A stretch of DNA of 64,000 bases from Nitratireductor sp. B36 (GTDB lineage Bacteria; Pseudomonadota; Alphaproteobacteria; Rhizobiales; Rhizobiaceae): positions 186,001 through 250,000 of the forward strand of contig NZ_JACKZY010000004.1 of assembly GCF_020833685.1 (NCBI RefSeq). Reading direction: 5' to 3'. Below, in pieces: positions 35,683-45,024 of the stretch. The notes beneath the pieces were generated by a model. That model did not search any database and was not told where the DNA came from. It was given only the letters and a program-made list of their open reading frames with translations. Each line of letters begins with the position of its first letter. Positions within the stretch are counted from its first letter, which is position 1. A program made the translations under genes and the position numbers.

Positions 35683-36212
35683 CCGCAACACCGGGGATAA
35701 ACGAAGCCCTGCAGGGAAATGCGCAAATTTTTCTCACCCGCCCCCCGTCACCCTCGCAACCGCATGGCTCCCATGGTCAAACCACGGGACGACCACGCGG
35801 TTGAAGCGCGTTCCCTACTCGCTATTCGCTACTCGCTCTTTTCTCCCCACCCCCAAAATCTCCACTACACTCCCCCCATCGCCCCTGTCGGGAACCGGGT
35901 CCGGAGCCGGGGATCAGGAGGGGCGACGGCAGCCTCCCCCTCGGGTTCGGTGACCCGAGGCCTGTGAGGGCCCGCGAAAGGCCGGCGGCCGGCATCATGT
36001 CGGTTGCGGAAAAGCCGCTAGGGCAAAGTTTGCCCGAGTGACCGGCCGGCAGTCGGGACAGCGGCCGGCGGGGCGCGCTTTTCGCGCCACTTATTTCACA
36101 ACAGAGAGGCACGAAAAACGCGCCCCGTTTCCCGAACGATGCAAACCCCGGCGGAACCCCGCGCGGCAACGATGGAGCATGCCTTGAAATGCCCGCGCCA
36201 CACCCCCCCCCC

Positions 36213-36278
36213 CGTCATCCCGGGCTTGACCCGGGACCCATTGGAAGAATGTGCAGGAGCACGGCCCGGTCCTCACCC
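36213..36278 (+). repeat. Palindromic interspersed repeat, copy A
   Basis: Begins CGTCATCCCGGG; TCCCGGG (36218-36224) and CCCGGGA (36230-36236) form a stem around CTTGA, then CCATTGG and a tail shared with copy B (GTGCA..AGCAC..CCC, CTCCTCACC-like end). It is a direct repeat of 36387-36452. Confidence 0.75.
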
Positions 36279-36322
36279 CGGCACCACCAGCCGCACCCTC
36301 TGCGGCACCCGGCCACGCCTCT

Positions 36323-36362
36323 CAATGGGTCCCGGCTCTCGCTCCGCTCGGCCGGGATGACG
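36323..36362 (-). repeat. Inverted arm of the palindromic repeat
   Basis: CAATGGGTCCCGG at the left and CCGGGATGACG at the right are the reverse complement of the ends of copy A, with a different middle (CTCTCGCTCCGCTCGG). With copy A it could form a long hairpin of about 150 bases. Confidence 0.65.
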
Positions 36363-36386
36363 ACGATGAAGCGCTCACCCCACTCC

Positions 36387-36452
36387 CGTCATCCCGGACC
36401 TGACCCCGAACCCATTGGCAGAGCGTGCAAAAGCACAGCCCGCTCCTCACCC
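36387..36452 (+). repeat. Palindromic interspersed repeat, copy B
   Basis: CGTCATCCCGGACCTGACC, CCCATTGGCAGAGCGTGC and a tail ending CTCCTCACCC match copy A with scattered changes that break the stem. It stops at the 3' end of the yraN gene. Confidence 0.7.
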
Positions 36453-36815
36453 GCGTCCCTGGAACAGATTCTCCACATGCACCGGCCAGCGGCGGGGGAG
36501 CACGGCGACGAGGTCGAAGCGCAGCGAGAGGCGCGCGTGGTCGGGCTGGCGCGCAAGCCAGAGGTCCGCCGTGCGCTCGATACGGATCTGCGCATGATAA
36601 GACACCGCATCCATCGCCGCCTCCACGGTCGGGCGTGCCTTCACCTCGACAATCGCCACCACATCGCCGCGCCGGGCGATCAGGTCGATCTCGCCGAGTT
36701 TCGTTCGGTAACGACGAGCCAGAATGCGATAACCCTTCAGCCGCAGCGCCATGGCCGCCAGCCACTCGCCGCGATGGCCGAGCCGATAGGCCTTCTGCCG
36801 CGCCTCACTCTGCAT
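36447..36815 (-). CDS. yraN: YraN family (UPF0102) protein
   Basis: 122 residues with the endonuclease-like core of the family: [20 protein letters not shown], then [21 protein letters not shown] with the D..EVK nuclease-fold residues. Function not established. It starts inside the end of rsmI (11-base overlap), a widely conserved pairing. The stop lies within the last bases of repeat copy B. Confidence 0.9.
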   Translation of the reverse strand: MQSEARQKAYRLGHRGEWLAAMALRLKGYRILARRYRTKLGEIDLIARRGDVVAIVEVKARPTVEAAMDAVSYHAQIRIERTADLWLARQPDHARLSLRFDLVAVLPRRWPVHVENLFQGRG

Positions 36816-37713
36816 CGCGCTCGGCCTTCAGCGCAAGAAGCCGCTGATAGAGCTCGGACTTGCGCCCTCCGGTCATGCGGGCAGCCTCGCCGGCGGCTTT
36901 CGAGGCGGACATCTCACCGGAGAGCGCCATGAGCAGCCGGTCCATATCTTCCGCGCTTGTTTCCTCCTCATCCAGGGGCGGCGCCACGCACACCACCACC
37001 TCGCCCTTGGGCGCACCGGTGTCGGCATAATGGGCAGTAAGGTCGGAAAGCGCGCCACGCCGCAGCTCCTCGAAGGTTTTGGTGAGTTCGCGCGCCACGC
37101 AGGCCTGCCGCGTGCCGCCGAGCACCTCCGCCATGGCGGCCAGACTGTCATCGAGGCGACGCGGCGATTCAAAGAACACCAGCGTCGCCGGCGTCTGGCG
37201 AAAGGTTTCAAGCCGCGTGCGGCGCTGCCCATCCTTCACCGGCAGAAAGCCGGCAAAAAGAAAAGCATCCGTCGGCAGGCCGGAGGCCGAGAGCGCTGCC
37301 AGCACCGCAGAGGGGCCGGGGATGGGCACGACGCGCAGACCCTTTTCGATTACCTGATCCACGAGACGATAACCGGGATCGGAGACGAGCGGCGTGCCGG
37401 CGTCGGAGATGAGCGCAACGCTCTGCCCCGCCTCCAGTGCGGAAAGAAGGCGCGGGCCGGCCTTGTCCGCATTGTGCTCGTGATAGGCGGTGAGGTTCTG
37501 GCCGATGCCGTAGCGGGCAAGAAGCACGCGCGAAACGCGGGTGTCCTCGCAGGCGACGATATCCGCCCCGGCAAGCACTTCGAGCGCGCGCAGCGTGATG
37601 TCGCCCAGATTGCCGATGGGCGTCGCCACGAGATAGAGCGCCGGCTCGAGCGGCCCGGCACCGATGCGGGCGCTGCCAACGACGAAACTTTTTTCCCCGC
37701 GCGGGTTATCCAT
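36805..37713 (-). CDS. rsmI: 16S rRNA 2'-O-methyltransferase RsmI
   Basis: 302 residues of the tetrapyrrole-methylase fold. [20 protein letters not shown], then [24 protein letters not shown] and VPIPGPSA are the RsmI signatures. It methylates the ribose of C1402 in 16S rRNA. Divergent from the LppC-like lipoprotein gene, as in many proteobacteria. Confidence 0.95.
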   Translation of the reverse strand: MDNPRGEKSFVVGSARIGAGPLEPALYLVATPIGNLGDITLRALEVLAGADIVACEDTRVSRVLLARYGIGQNLTAYHEHNADKAGPRLLSALEAGQSVALISDAGTPLVSDPGYRLVDQVIEKGLRVVPIPGPSAVLAALSASGLPTDAFLFAGFLPVKDGQRRTRLETFRQTPATLVFFESPRRLDDSLAAMAEVLGGTRQACVARELTKTFEELRRGALSDLTAHYADTGAPKGEVVVCVAPPLDEEETSAEDMDRLLMALSGEMSASKAAGEAARMTGGRKSELYQRLLALKAERDAE

Positions 37714-37801
37714 AACTCTTTGATCCTTATTCGCTCATCTCTTTGACATGGAGGCATGTGGGTTGCAAAGTCGCGCGCTGAATTTGGGACGGAAGCGACA
37801 T

Positions 37802-39019
37802 ATGAAAGTTTGGACATCGCCCGGTCGCAGAGCCGGGATCCTCTCGCTGGCGCTTGCCGGTCTTCTGGTGCTCGGTGGCTGCGTGGCGGGCGATGTGCCC
37901 TACGGCATGCCGCAGCCGGGCGCTCAGACCATTGCCACGCAGGCGGTCGTGGACAATGCGCCGCGCGTGCCCGCCTCGGGCGAGGTGATCGGTACGGGAG
38001 AGACACGGGTCGCGCTGCTTTTGCCGCTAACCGGCGAAGGCAATGCCAGCCGCATCGCTGCCGAGCTGAAGAACGCCGCGCTGCTTGCGATGGACGACGT
38101 CGGTCTCAACGCGCTTGAACTGGTGGTGAAGGACACGGGCGGGACCACGGAGGGCGCTGCAATCGCCGCTGCCCAGGCCTCCGCCGAAGGTGCGGCTGCC
38201 GTGCTGGGTCCGCTCTTTTCGGCCAATGTGCGCGCCGCTGCCCAGGCGCTCGGAACATCGCAGACCCCGATGGTCGCGTTCTCCTCCGATCGCGCCGCGG
38301 CAGCGCCCGGCGTCTATCTCAACTCCTTCTTGCCGCAGGGCGTGGTTCAGCGCACGCTCTCCTATGCGGCAGGGCAGGGCGTGCGCAGCGTGGTGGCGAT
38401 CCTGCCCGAAGGGGCTGCCGGCGATATTGCGGAAGCTGAAGCGCGCCGCACCATGCTGTCCATGGGTGGCGAGGTGACGGCGGTTGCCCGCTATGCCTAT
38501 GACAACATGTCCGTCTATGAAGCGGTGCAGGGCGTTGCCGATGCGGTGCGCGCAGCGGATGCCGTGTTCATCCCCGATGGCGGCACGAGCCCGGCGACCA
38601 TCGTCTCCACCATGACCGAATCCGGCATCGACATTTCGGGCAAGAAGCTTCTGGGGACCGGACAATGGGCGAGCGCCAATCTGGCGGATCCTGCCCTTCA
38701 GGGGGCATGGTTTGCCGATACGGATCAAGGGCGGGTAAGCACCTACAAACAGCGCTATCAGGCACGGTTCGGCGCCGAGCCGTCATTGACCTCCGCGCTT
38801 GCGTACGACTCCGTTGTGCTTGTCGCCAACATTGCCAAGGGCGGCGGCGGAATCCCGCGACATGCCTTGGAAACGCCGGTCGGGTTCAATGGCTATACGG
38901 GCCTTTTCCGCTTTCTGGCCGACGGCACGACCGAGCGCGGATACGCCATCTATGAGGTGCGGGAAGGCAAGGCCGAGATCATCGATGCTGCCCCGTCACG
39001 GTTTGGTGGAGGCAGTTAG
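37802..39019 (+). CDS. LppC/LpoA-like penicillin-binding protein activator lipoprotein
   Basis: 405 residues. The lipobox is LVLGGC with Cys27, so the protein is lipid-anchored after cleavage. The mature part is a type I periplasmic binding fold (VALLLPLTGEGNASRIAAEL, GPLFSANVRAAAQAL, FIPDGGTSPATIVSTM) like the C-terminal half of LpoA and branched amino-acid receptors. The gene is divergent from rsmI-yraN, the usual place of lppC. I infer an envelope role, perhaps in stimulating peptidoglycan synthesis; the TPR half of E. coli LpoA is missing. Confidence 0.85.
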   Translation: MKVWTSPGRRAGILSLALAGLLVLGGCVAGDVPYGMPQPGAQTIATQAVVDNAPRVPASGEVIGTGETRVALLLPLTGEGNASRIAAELKNAALLAMDDVGLNALELVVKDTGGTTEGAAIAAAQASAEGAAAVLGPLFSANVRAAAQALGTSQTPMVAFSSDRAAAAPGVYLNSFLPQGVVQRTLSYAAGQGVRSVVAILPEGAAGDIAEAEARRTMLSMGGEVTAVARYAYDNMSVYEAVQGVADAVRAADAVFIPDGGTSPATIVSTMTESGIDISGKKLLGTGQWASANLADPALQGAWFADTDQGRVSTYKQRYQARFGAEPSLTSALAYDSVVLVANIAKGGGGIPRHALETPVGFNGYTGLFRFLADGTTERGYAIYEVREGKAEIIDAAPSRFGGGS

Positions 39020-39022
39020 GCG

Positions 39023-40186
39023 CTATCGGGCCAGATCGGCGACAACCGCATCCAGAACGATCATGCCCTTCGGCGTCGCGCGCAGCCGGGTGTTGCCGAC
39101 AGGCTCGACAAGGCCTTCCTCCTGCAGCACCGCGATGCGCGCATTGGAGAGCGCCCGGCCCGAAAGCGCTTCATAGCGCGGCAGGTCGATGCCCTCGACG
39201 AGCCGCAGCCCCATCAGCAGGAACTCATCGGCTTCCTCCTCATGGGTCAGCACCTCGCCGCCGATCACGCCATGACCCTCGGTCTCGACGCGTTCGAGCC
39301 ATGTCTCCGGCATCTTTTCGGTAAACGTCACATGACGGCGGCCATCTTCGACAAACCGCCCATGGGCGCCGGGGCCGGCGCCGACATATTCGCCATAGCG
39401 CCAGTAGACGAGATTGTGCCGGCTCTCCGCACCCGGGCGGGCGTGGTTGGAAATCTCATAGGCCGGCAGCCCCCGTGCCGCCGTCACTTCCTGAGTGATC
39501 TCGTAAAGTCGCGCGGCATGATCCTGATCCGGCATGGCAAGCTTTCCTGCCTCATGAAGAAGCTGAAAGCGCGTGCCTTCCTCGATGGTGAGCTGATAGA
39601 GCGAGAGATGATCAGCCGCGTGGCCGATGGCCTGTTCGAGCTCGCTGGCCCAGGCTTCCTCGCTCTGATGCGGGCGGGCATAGATCAGGTCGAAGGAGAG
39701 GCGTGGAAAAATCTCACGGGCAAGCCCGATCGCCTTCAGAGCTTCCTCGACATTGTGCAGCCGTCCGAGAAATTTCAGATCCCGGTCGTTGAGCGCCTGA
39801 ACGCCGAGCGAAACACGGTTGACGCCGGCCGCGCGGTAACCGCGAAAGCGATCCGCTTCCACGGAACTCGGATTGGCCTCCAGCGTCACTTCGATGCCGT
39901 CGGGCACGCTCCAGTTGGCTGCAACGGCATCGAGCAGCGCACCGACCGTTCCGGGTTCCATCAGCGAGGGCGTTCCCCCGCCGAGGAAAATGCTGGTAAC
40001 GGTACGGGGGCCGGTTCGCGCACGCATGGTGGCGAGCTCGCGCTCAAAGGCGGCGGCAAAGCGGCCCTGGTCCACCGGCTGGTGACGCACATGACTGTTG
40101 AAGTCGCAATAGGGGCATTTGGCCGCGCAAAACGGCCAATGCAGATAGACGCCGAACCCCGGGCTATTGTCAGGCGCGGAAATCAC
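39023..40186 (-). CDS. hemW: Radical SAM heme chaperone HemW
   Basis: 387 residues. The CxxxCxxC cluster motif is in [11 protein letters not shown], followed by [18 protein letters not shown] and [11 protein letters not shown], the HemW/HemN-like series. The HemW-type CPYCDF also helps to separate it from HemN. It lies in the overlapping set rdgB-hemW (four-base overlap). Role: heme delivery rather than coproporphyrinogen oxidation, by family knowledge. Confidence 0.93.
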   Translation of the reverse strand: MISAPDNSPGFGVYLHWPFCAAKCPYCDFNSHVRHQPVDQGRFAAAFERELATMRARTGPRTVTSIFLGGGTPSLMEPGTVGALLDAVAANWSVPDGIEVTLEANPSSVEADRFRGYRAAGVNRVSLGVQALNDRDLKFLGRLHNVEEALKAIGLAREIFPRLSFDLIYARPHQSEEAWASELEQAIGHAADHLSLYQLTIEEGTRFQLLHEAGKLAMPDQDHAARLYEITQEVTAARGLPAYEISNHARPGAESRHNLVYWRYGEYVGAGPGAHGRFVEDGRRHVTFTEKMPETWLERVETEGHGVIGGEVLTHEEEADEFLLMGLRLVEGIDLPRYEALSGRALSNARIAVLQEEGLVEPVGNTRLRATPKGMIVLDAVVADLAR

Positions 40187-40830
40187 ACCGCGCCCAGTCT
40201 GGCGCGAGCGAATTTCTGGAAGGCGCGGGCGCGATGAGAGAGCGCATGGTCATCGCCCGGCTTCCAGCCATGCTTTTCCTCAGCCGTCATCTCGCCAAAA
40301 GTGATGTCATAGCCGAGCGGTTGAAACACCGGGTCATAGCCGAACCCGTCTGTACCGCGCGGCGGCCAGACCAGATGGCCTTCTGCTTCACCGCGATAAT
40401 ACTCGGTCTCCCCGTCAGGGAAGCAAAGGCAAAGTGTCGCGACAAAACGGCCGGTGCGTTTCTCCGGCGTTGTGGCCCCGTTCTCGCAGAGCAGCTTCTC
40501 GGTCTTCTCCATAGCCATCATGAAGTCGCGGCTGCCGTCGTCCTTCGTGGCCCAGTCGGCGGTGTAGACGCCAGGCGCGCCATCCAGCGCATCAACGCAA
40601 AGGCCGGAATCGTCGGAAAGCGCCGGCAGGCCCGTCGCCTCGGCGGCTGCAAGCGCCTTGATGCGGGCGTTCTCTTCAAACGTCGTGCCGGTTTCTTCCG
40701 GCTCTGGCAGGCCAAGTTCGGCAGCCGAGCGCACCGTGTAGCCGAAGGGAGCCAGAAGGTCGGAGAATTCCCGCAGCTTGCCCTTGTTGTGGCTGGCGAG
40801 CACGAAAGTCTTGTTTTCGATCGGTCTCAA
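40183..40830 (-). CDS. rdgB: dITP/XTP pyrophosphatase RdgB
   Basis: 215 residues. [12 protein letters not shown] at the N-terminus is the nucleotide-binding SHNxGK motif, [11 protein letters not shown] and [17 protein letters not shown] follow, and GFGYDPVF closes the family pattern. It cleans the nucleotide pool of deaminated purines. Overlaps hemW and the VOC gene by four bases on each side. Confidence 0.95.
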   Translation of the reverse strand: MRPIENKTFVLASHNKGKLREFSDLLAPFGYTVRSAAELGLPEPEETGTTFEENARIKALAAAEATGLPALSDDSGLCVDALDGAPGVYTADWATKDDGSRDFMMAMEKTEKLLCENGATTPEKRTGRFVATLCLCFPDGETEYYRGEAEGHLVWPPRGTDGFGYDPVFQPLGYDITFGEMTAEEKHGWKPGDDHALSHRARAFQKFARARLGAV

Positions 40831-41240
40831 GTCAATCCCCAGATACGTGGCTCGGCGAATTCGAGCGAATTGCCGAAAGGGTCACGAAAATAGATGGAGC
40901 GTCCGCCTCTCGGCCATTCGAAATCTGCCTCGATGGCAATGCCAGCCGCTTCAAGATGTGCCTTCCAGCGATTGATCTCTTGGGCGGTCGCAGCAAAACA
41001 AAGATGCCCCGGCCCCTGGGCTCCGTGTGGCGGCACGGGAAGCCGTGCGCCGGCAGCAGGCGGCTCGGCGGTCACTGCGGGGTCGAACAGCAGAAGCACT
41101 CCCTGGCCGCAACGGAAGAACACATGCCGACCCTCGACTTTCGCGATCCTCTCAAGCCCAAGCGTTTCGCCGTAGAAGCGCTCTGCGTGGTATAGATCGC
41201 TCACATAAAGCGCGGCTTCGAGGATTGCCGAGGGTTGCAT
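40827..41240 (-). CDS. Glyoxalase/VOC superfamily protein
   Basis: 137 residues, two beta-alpha-beta-beta-beta halves. [21 protein letters not shown] and the end [14 protein letters not shown] are typical of VOC proteins. It may bind a divalent metal (His/Glu positions), but the reaction is unknown. Sits between rph and rdgB and overlaps rdgB by four bases. Confidence 0.85.
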   Translation of the reverse strand: MQPSAILEAALYVSDLYHAERFYGETLGLERIAKVEGRHVFFRCGQGVLLLFDPAVTAEPPAAGARLPVPPHGAQGPGHLCFAATAQEINRWKAHLEAAGIAIEADFEWPRGGRSIYFRDPFGNSLEFAEPRIWGLT

Positions 41241-41258
41241 GGTCCGCCTTGCGCCCGT

Positions 41259-41975
41259 TCAGGAGATGGCCATCTTCTGCATGTCGACGAGCTTGGTGAT
41301 ACCCTTGCGGGCAAGTCCCATCAAGGCTGCGAATTCGTCCTCAGAAAAGGGCTCTCCCTCGGCCGTGCCTTGAATCTCCACGATGCCGCCCTTGCCAGTC
41401 ATCACGAAATTGGCGTCGGTCTCAGCAGCCGAGTCCTCAGCATAGTCCAGGTCGAGAACGGGTGTGCCGTTATAGATGCCGCAGGAGATGGCTGCGACAT
41501 GGTCTTTCAAAACCTTATCCCGGCTGACCATCTGGCGCGCTTCCATCCAGGACAGGCAGTCCGAAAGGGCGATGAAACCGCCCGTGATGGCCGCAGTGCG
41601 TGTCCCGCCATCAGCCTGAATAACGTCACAATCGATGGTGATCTGCTTTTCGCCGAGAGCCTGCAGGTCGACCACCGAGCGCAGCGAGCGGCCGATCAGG
41701 CGCTGAATTTCCAATGTGCGACCGCCCTGTTTGCCGGAGGAGGCCTCCCGGCGCATACGGTCGCCGGTGGAGCGCGGCAGCATACCGTATTCTGCCGTCA
41801 CCCAGCCCTGGCCGGAATTGCGAAGCCATGGCGGCACCCGCTCCTCAAGGCTTGCTGTGCAAAGCACATGCGTATCGCCGAACCGCACCAGACACGACCC
41901 CTCTGCATGTTTTGAAAAGCCGCGCTCGAAACTGACGGCGCGCATTTCATCGGGTTCGCGTTTGGAAGGGCGCAT
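41259..41975 (-). CDS. rph: Ribonuclease PH
   Basis: 238 residues. It starts [12 protein letters not shown] and has [34 protein letters not shown] and the phosphate-binding [16 protein letters not shown] and [15 protein letters not shown] segments. A 3' to 5' phosphorolytic exoribonuclease for tRNA ends. Divergent from hrcA across 176 bases, the standard alphaproteobacterial order. Confidence 0.96.
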   Translation of the reverse strand: MRPSKREPDEMRAVSFERGFSKHAEGSCLVRFGDTHVLCTASLEERVPPWLRNSGQGWVTAEYGMLPRSTGDRMRREASSGKQGGRTLEIQRLIGRSLRSVVDLQALGEKQITIDCDVIQADGGTRTAAITGGFIALSDCLSWMEARQMVSRDKVLKDHVAAISCGIYNGTPVLDLDYAEDSAAETDANFVMTGKGGIVEIQGTAEGEPFSEDEFAALMGLARKGITKLVDMQKMAIS

Positions 41976-42103
41976 GAGCGATTTCTCCAGTGTCATATCA
42001 TGTTGTCGGCCAGTCTTGCCGGCTTGTAGCTTTCCGCATTCATGAACGCAAAGGAATTCCGGAAATGGAGGGAGAACCATACGTATACCTCCAAACAAGA
42101 CTG

Positions 42104-42131
42104 TTGTTTTCGCGGCAGTCACGCTTATATT
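42104..42131 (+). promoter_or_regulatory. Candidate sigma-70 promoter of hrcA
   Basis: TTGTTT (42104-42109) and TATATT (42126-42131) are spaced by 16 bases, 20 bases before the hrcA start. No CIRCE inverted repeat was found here. Confidence 0.4.
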
Positions 42132-42151
42132 CAGGCGATCAGAGGTCGCGA

Positions 42152-43237
42152 ATGACGAAACCGGTCTTGGACAGAGAATTTCAGGAGCACGCGCTGCAAT
42201 CGCTGGACAGCCGTTCCCGCGAGATTTTTCGGGTCATCGTTGAAACCTATCTCAGAGACGGTGAGCCGCTTGGCTCGCGCAATCTCTCGCGCATTCTGTC
42301 GACACAGCTATCCCCGGCAACAATTCGCAATGTGATGAGCGACCTTGAGCAGCTCGGGCTCATCTATGCTCCGCATGTCTCCGCTGGACGCATGCCCACG
42401 CAGCAGGGGCTTCGCTTTTTCGTCGATGCGTTCATGGAAATCGGGGACCTTTCCGACAATGAGCGCCGGATCATCGAGACGCAGGTCAAGGCCTCCAGCA
42501 GCGGGCATTCTCTGGACCATATGCTGACCGAAGCAAGCCAGCTTCTTTCCGGCCTTTCGCGGGGTGCTGGCGTCGTTCTTGCGACCAAGTCTGAGGCAGC
42601 GCTTAAACACATCGAATTCGTGCAACTTGAGCCGCGTAGAGGGCTAGCCATTCTCGTTTCGCAGAATGGTGACGTGGAAAACCGGGTGATCGACCTGCCC
42701 GAAGGGGTCACCATTTCGCAATTGCATGAAGCCTCGAATTTCCTGAACGCGCATATTCGTGGCCGTACATTGGCGGAAACACGGGCGGAGCTTTCGCGAC
42801 TTCAGGAAGAAACGCGTGCCGCATTGGATACGCTGTCGCAGGAACTCGTGGAACAGGGCCTGGCCGTATGGGCAGGCGCTGAAAGCGGCCAGCCGGCGCG
42901 GCTGATTGTGCGGGGGCGGGCCAATCTGCTTGAGAACCTGACTGCGGAAGCAGATCTGGAACTTCTGCGGCGCCTGTTCGAGGATCTCGAGACCAAGGAA
43001 GGTCTGATCCAGCTTCTGGACCTGGCAGAAGAAGGCTCTGGTGTGCGGATCTTCATTGGCTCGGAGAACAGGCTTTTCTCCCTCTCTGGTTCTTCGCTCG
43101 TCGTGGCCCCCTATCGCGATCAGGAATCACGTGTGATCGGCGCTTTGGGCGTTATCGGGCCGACGCGACTGAATTATGCGCGCATTGTGCCAATGGTGGA
43201 TTACACGGCACAAATTGTCGGGCGATTGCTCCGATAA
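42152..43237 (+). CDS. hrcA: Heat-inducible transcription repressor HrcA
   Basis: 361 residues. An N-terminal winged helix ([59 protein letters not shown]) is followed by the GAF-like and dimer domains with LVVAPYRD and [17 protein letters not shown]. It represses chaperonin genes through CIRCE sites, none of which lie in this window. AGAGG precedes the ATG. Confidence 0.95.
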   Translation: MTKPVLDREFQEHALQSLDSRSREIFRVIVETYLRDGEPLGSRNLSRILSTQLSPATIRNVMSDLEQLGLIYAPHVSAGRMPTQQGLRFFVDAFMEIGDLSDNERRIIETQVKASSSGHSLDHMLTEASQLLSGLSRGAGVVLATKSEAALKHIEFVQLEPRRGLAILVSQNGDVENRVIDLPEGVTISQLHEASNFLNAHIRGRTLAETRAELSRLQEETRAALDTLSQELVEQGLAVWAGAESGQPARLIVRGRANLLENLTAEADLELLRRLFEDLETKEGLIQLLDLAEEGSGVRIFIGSENRLFSLSGSSLVVAPYRDQESRVIGALGVIGPTRLNYARIVPMVDYTAQIVGRLLR

Positions 43238-43257
43238 GTTTTCAACCGGGAGGATCA

Positions 43258-43548
43258 ATGTTCGGCCTTATCGGCAAGATGCGTGCGCATCCAGGTAAAC
43301 GCGATGCGCTACTGGAAATTCTCTCGAAAGGCACGGCATCCATGCCGGGCTGCCTGAGCTATGTGATTGCCCGCGATCCCGAGGATTCTGACGGGATTTG
43401 GATTACAGAGGTCTGGGACAATGAAGATAGTCACAAGAGGTCTCTCACCTTGCCGGCAGTTCAGGCGGCGATCGTCGAAGCGCGTCCCTTGATCGCTGGT
43501 TTCGACAGCAGTGTGCGAACGGAGCCGGTGTATGGGATCGGAAACTGA
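43258..43548 (+). CDS. Antibiotic biosynthesis monooxygenase (ABM)-domain protein
   Basis: 96 residues, ferredoxin-like ABM fold: FGLIGKMRAHPGKRDALLEIL, then CLSYVIARDPEDSDGIWITEVWDN and HKRSLTLPAV. YgiN-like members act on quinols, but stand-alone ones often have no proven substrate. It sits between hrcA and grpE, only 20 bases after hrcA, so it may be transcribed with the heat-shock repressor. Confidence 0.88.
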   Translation: MFGLIGKMRAHPGKRDALLEILSKGTASMPGCLSYVIARDPEDSDGIWITEVWDNEDSHKRSLTLPAVQAAIVEARPLIAGFDSSVRTEPVYGIGN

Positions 43549-43632
43549 AACCGTCGCCCCTTGATTTTGCCGTCGCGAACCTCGATATCGGACGCAATAT
43601 CCGAGCAATTCTAAAACCATAGACGGACTGAC

Positions 43633-44292
43633 ATGACCAATCAGGCTAAGGACAACGAACAATCCAGAACCGAAGCGGCAGATGATCCGAACGTTAAAGC
43701 GTTCGAGGAAAATGCTGGCGAAGAGGCGGTTTCGGAAGAAGACGTCCTTGTGCGGCTGGCCAAGGAAAACGAGGAGCTGAAGGAACGCGCCCTTCGCCTC
43801 GCCGCCGAGATGGAGAACCTGCGCAAGCGCACCGCCCGCGACGTTGCCGAGGCGCGCAGCTATTCGATCGCCGGCTTTGCCCGCGACATGCTGACGGTTT
43901 CGGATAATCTGCGCCGCGCGCTCGAGGCTGTGCCCGCAGAGGCCCGAGCCGCCGGCGACAGCGGCCTTTCCTCGCTGATGGAAGGAGTGGAGATGACCGA
44001 GCGTTCCATGCTCTCCACCCTGGAGCGCCACGGTGTGAAGCAGATCGATCCCAAGGGCGAGCGCTTCGATCCGCATTTCCATCAGGCGATGTTCGAGGTG
44101 CCCGATCCCGAAACCCCGGAGAACACCGTCGTTCAGGTGGTTCAGCAGGGCTATGTGATCGGCGAGCGTGTTCTGCGTCCCGCAATGGTCGGTGTCGCCA
44201 AGGGCGGCCCCAAGGCGGGAGCGATCCAGAACGGCGAGAATGCCGGCGCCGAACCTGGTCCGCCCAATCCGCAGGCCGAGCGAGACGCCTGA
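43633..44292 (+). CDS. grpE: Nucleotide exchange factor GrpE
   Basis: 219 residues. An acidic N-terminal tail precedes a long coiled coil ([20 protein letters not shown]) and the C-terminal beta domain ([39 protein letters not shown]). It releases ADP from DnaK. Followed by a strong hairpin at 44326-44350. Confidence 0.96.
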   Translation: MTNQAKDNEQSRTEAADDPNVKAFEENAGEEAVSEEDVLVRLAKENEELKERALRLAAEMENLRKRTARDVAEARSYSIAGFARDMLTVSDNLRRALEAVPAEARAAGDSGLSSLMEGVEMTERSMLSTLERHGVKQIDPKGERFDPHFHQAMFEVPDPETPENTVVQVVQQGYVIGERVLRPAMVGVAKGGPKAGAIQNGENAGAEPGPPNPQAERDA

Positions 44293-44325
44293 TCTCTGTC
44301 GCGCCGCATTCTGAGTGCGGCAAGT

Positions 44326-44350
44326 GGAAGTGAGGCAAGCACTCACTTCC
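44326..44350 (+). terminator. Hairpin after grpE
   Basis: GGAAGTGAG and CTCACTTCC form a perfect nine-base-pair stem with a seven-base loop, 34 bases after the grpE stop. No T run follows, so it may terminate poorly or mainly protect the transcript end. Confidence 0.5.
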
Positions 44351-44391
44351 TATTCAGGGGGGCTTCGGCTATCCAGAGCATGGAGGCCCCC

Positions 44392-45024
44392 ATGGATTTG
44401 ATTCAGCTTCTCGATTATGCCGGCGTGGCCGTTTTTGCGGCTACAGGCGCTCTTGCTGCCTCGCGCAAGGAACTTGACCTCATTGGCTTTATTTTTCTTG
44501 CAGGGGTAACGGGCACTGGCGGCGGCACCCTGCGCGACCTCGTGCTTGGTGTGCCGGTTTTCTGGGTCGAGAACCACACATACATCATCGTCTGCGCCCT
44601 GGTTGCGGTCCTCGTATTCTTTGCTGCGCCGCTCGTGGAGTATCGCTACAGGCTGCTGCTGTGGCTGGACGCCGCGGGCCTTGCCGCCTATTCGGTTCTG
44701 GGGGCGGCCAAGGGGCTGGAGGCTTCCGGTTCGGCCATTGTCGCGTTGGTCTCAGGTGTCCTTACAGCGACCTTCGGAGGTATTTTGCGCGATGTGCTGG
44801 CTGGGGAGCCCTCAGTGCTTCTCAGGCCTGAGGTCTATGTCACCGCGGCACTTGTCGGGGCGGGCGTGTTTACCGTGGCCGGCTTTGCCGGAATTGAGGG
44901 TGCAATCGCAGCGCTGATCGCGGTCACGGCGGCATTTCTGGTGCGCGGTGGAGCCCTCCGGTTCGGATGGACCATTCCGCGCTATCGTTCCCGCCCCGGC
45001 CGACCGCCCGAGGAGCTAGAGTAG
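44392..45024 (+). CDS. TRIC family cation channel (YicG-like)
   Basis: 210 residues with two similar three-helix halves. Each half carries a glycine-rich loop followed by RD (TGTGGGTLRDLVLG and TATFGGILRDVLAGE), the mark of TRIC/UPF0126 channels. GGAGG is five bases before ATG 44392, so this start is favoured over 44380. The 3' end overlaps the convergent adenosine kinase gene by nine bases. Confidence 0.9.
   Translation: MDLIQLLDYAGVAVFAATGALAASRKELDLIGFIFLAGVTGTGGGTLRDLVLGVPVFWVENHTYIIVCALVAVLVFFAAPLVEYRYRLLLWLDAAGLAAYSVLGAAKGLEASGSAIVALVSGVLTATFGGILRDVLAGEPSVLLRPEVYVTAALVGAGVFTVAGFAGIEGAIAALIAVTAAFLVRGGALRFGWTIPRYRSRPGRPPEELE

Larger units (their letters stand above)
35636..36446. other. 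811-base non-coding stretch with palindromic repeats
   Basis: No credible gene. Very GC-rich, with runs of C, several long palindromes and at least three copies of an interspersed repeat (35651-35682, 36213-36278, 36387-36452) plus an inverted arm (36323-36362). The remaining segments (about 35690-36200) show no coding pattern. Confidence 0.7.

Noticed and set aside
30399-36446. Prophage, integrative element or insertion sequence
   Set aside because: No integrase, transposase, phage gene, tRNA attachment site or terminal inverted repeats were found.
41976-42151. CIRCE element or RpoH promoter before hrcA
   Set aside because: No TTAGCACTC-type inverted repeat and no convincing CTTG...CCCCAT pair could be found between rph and hrcA.
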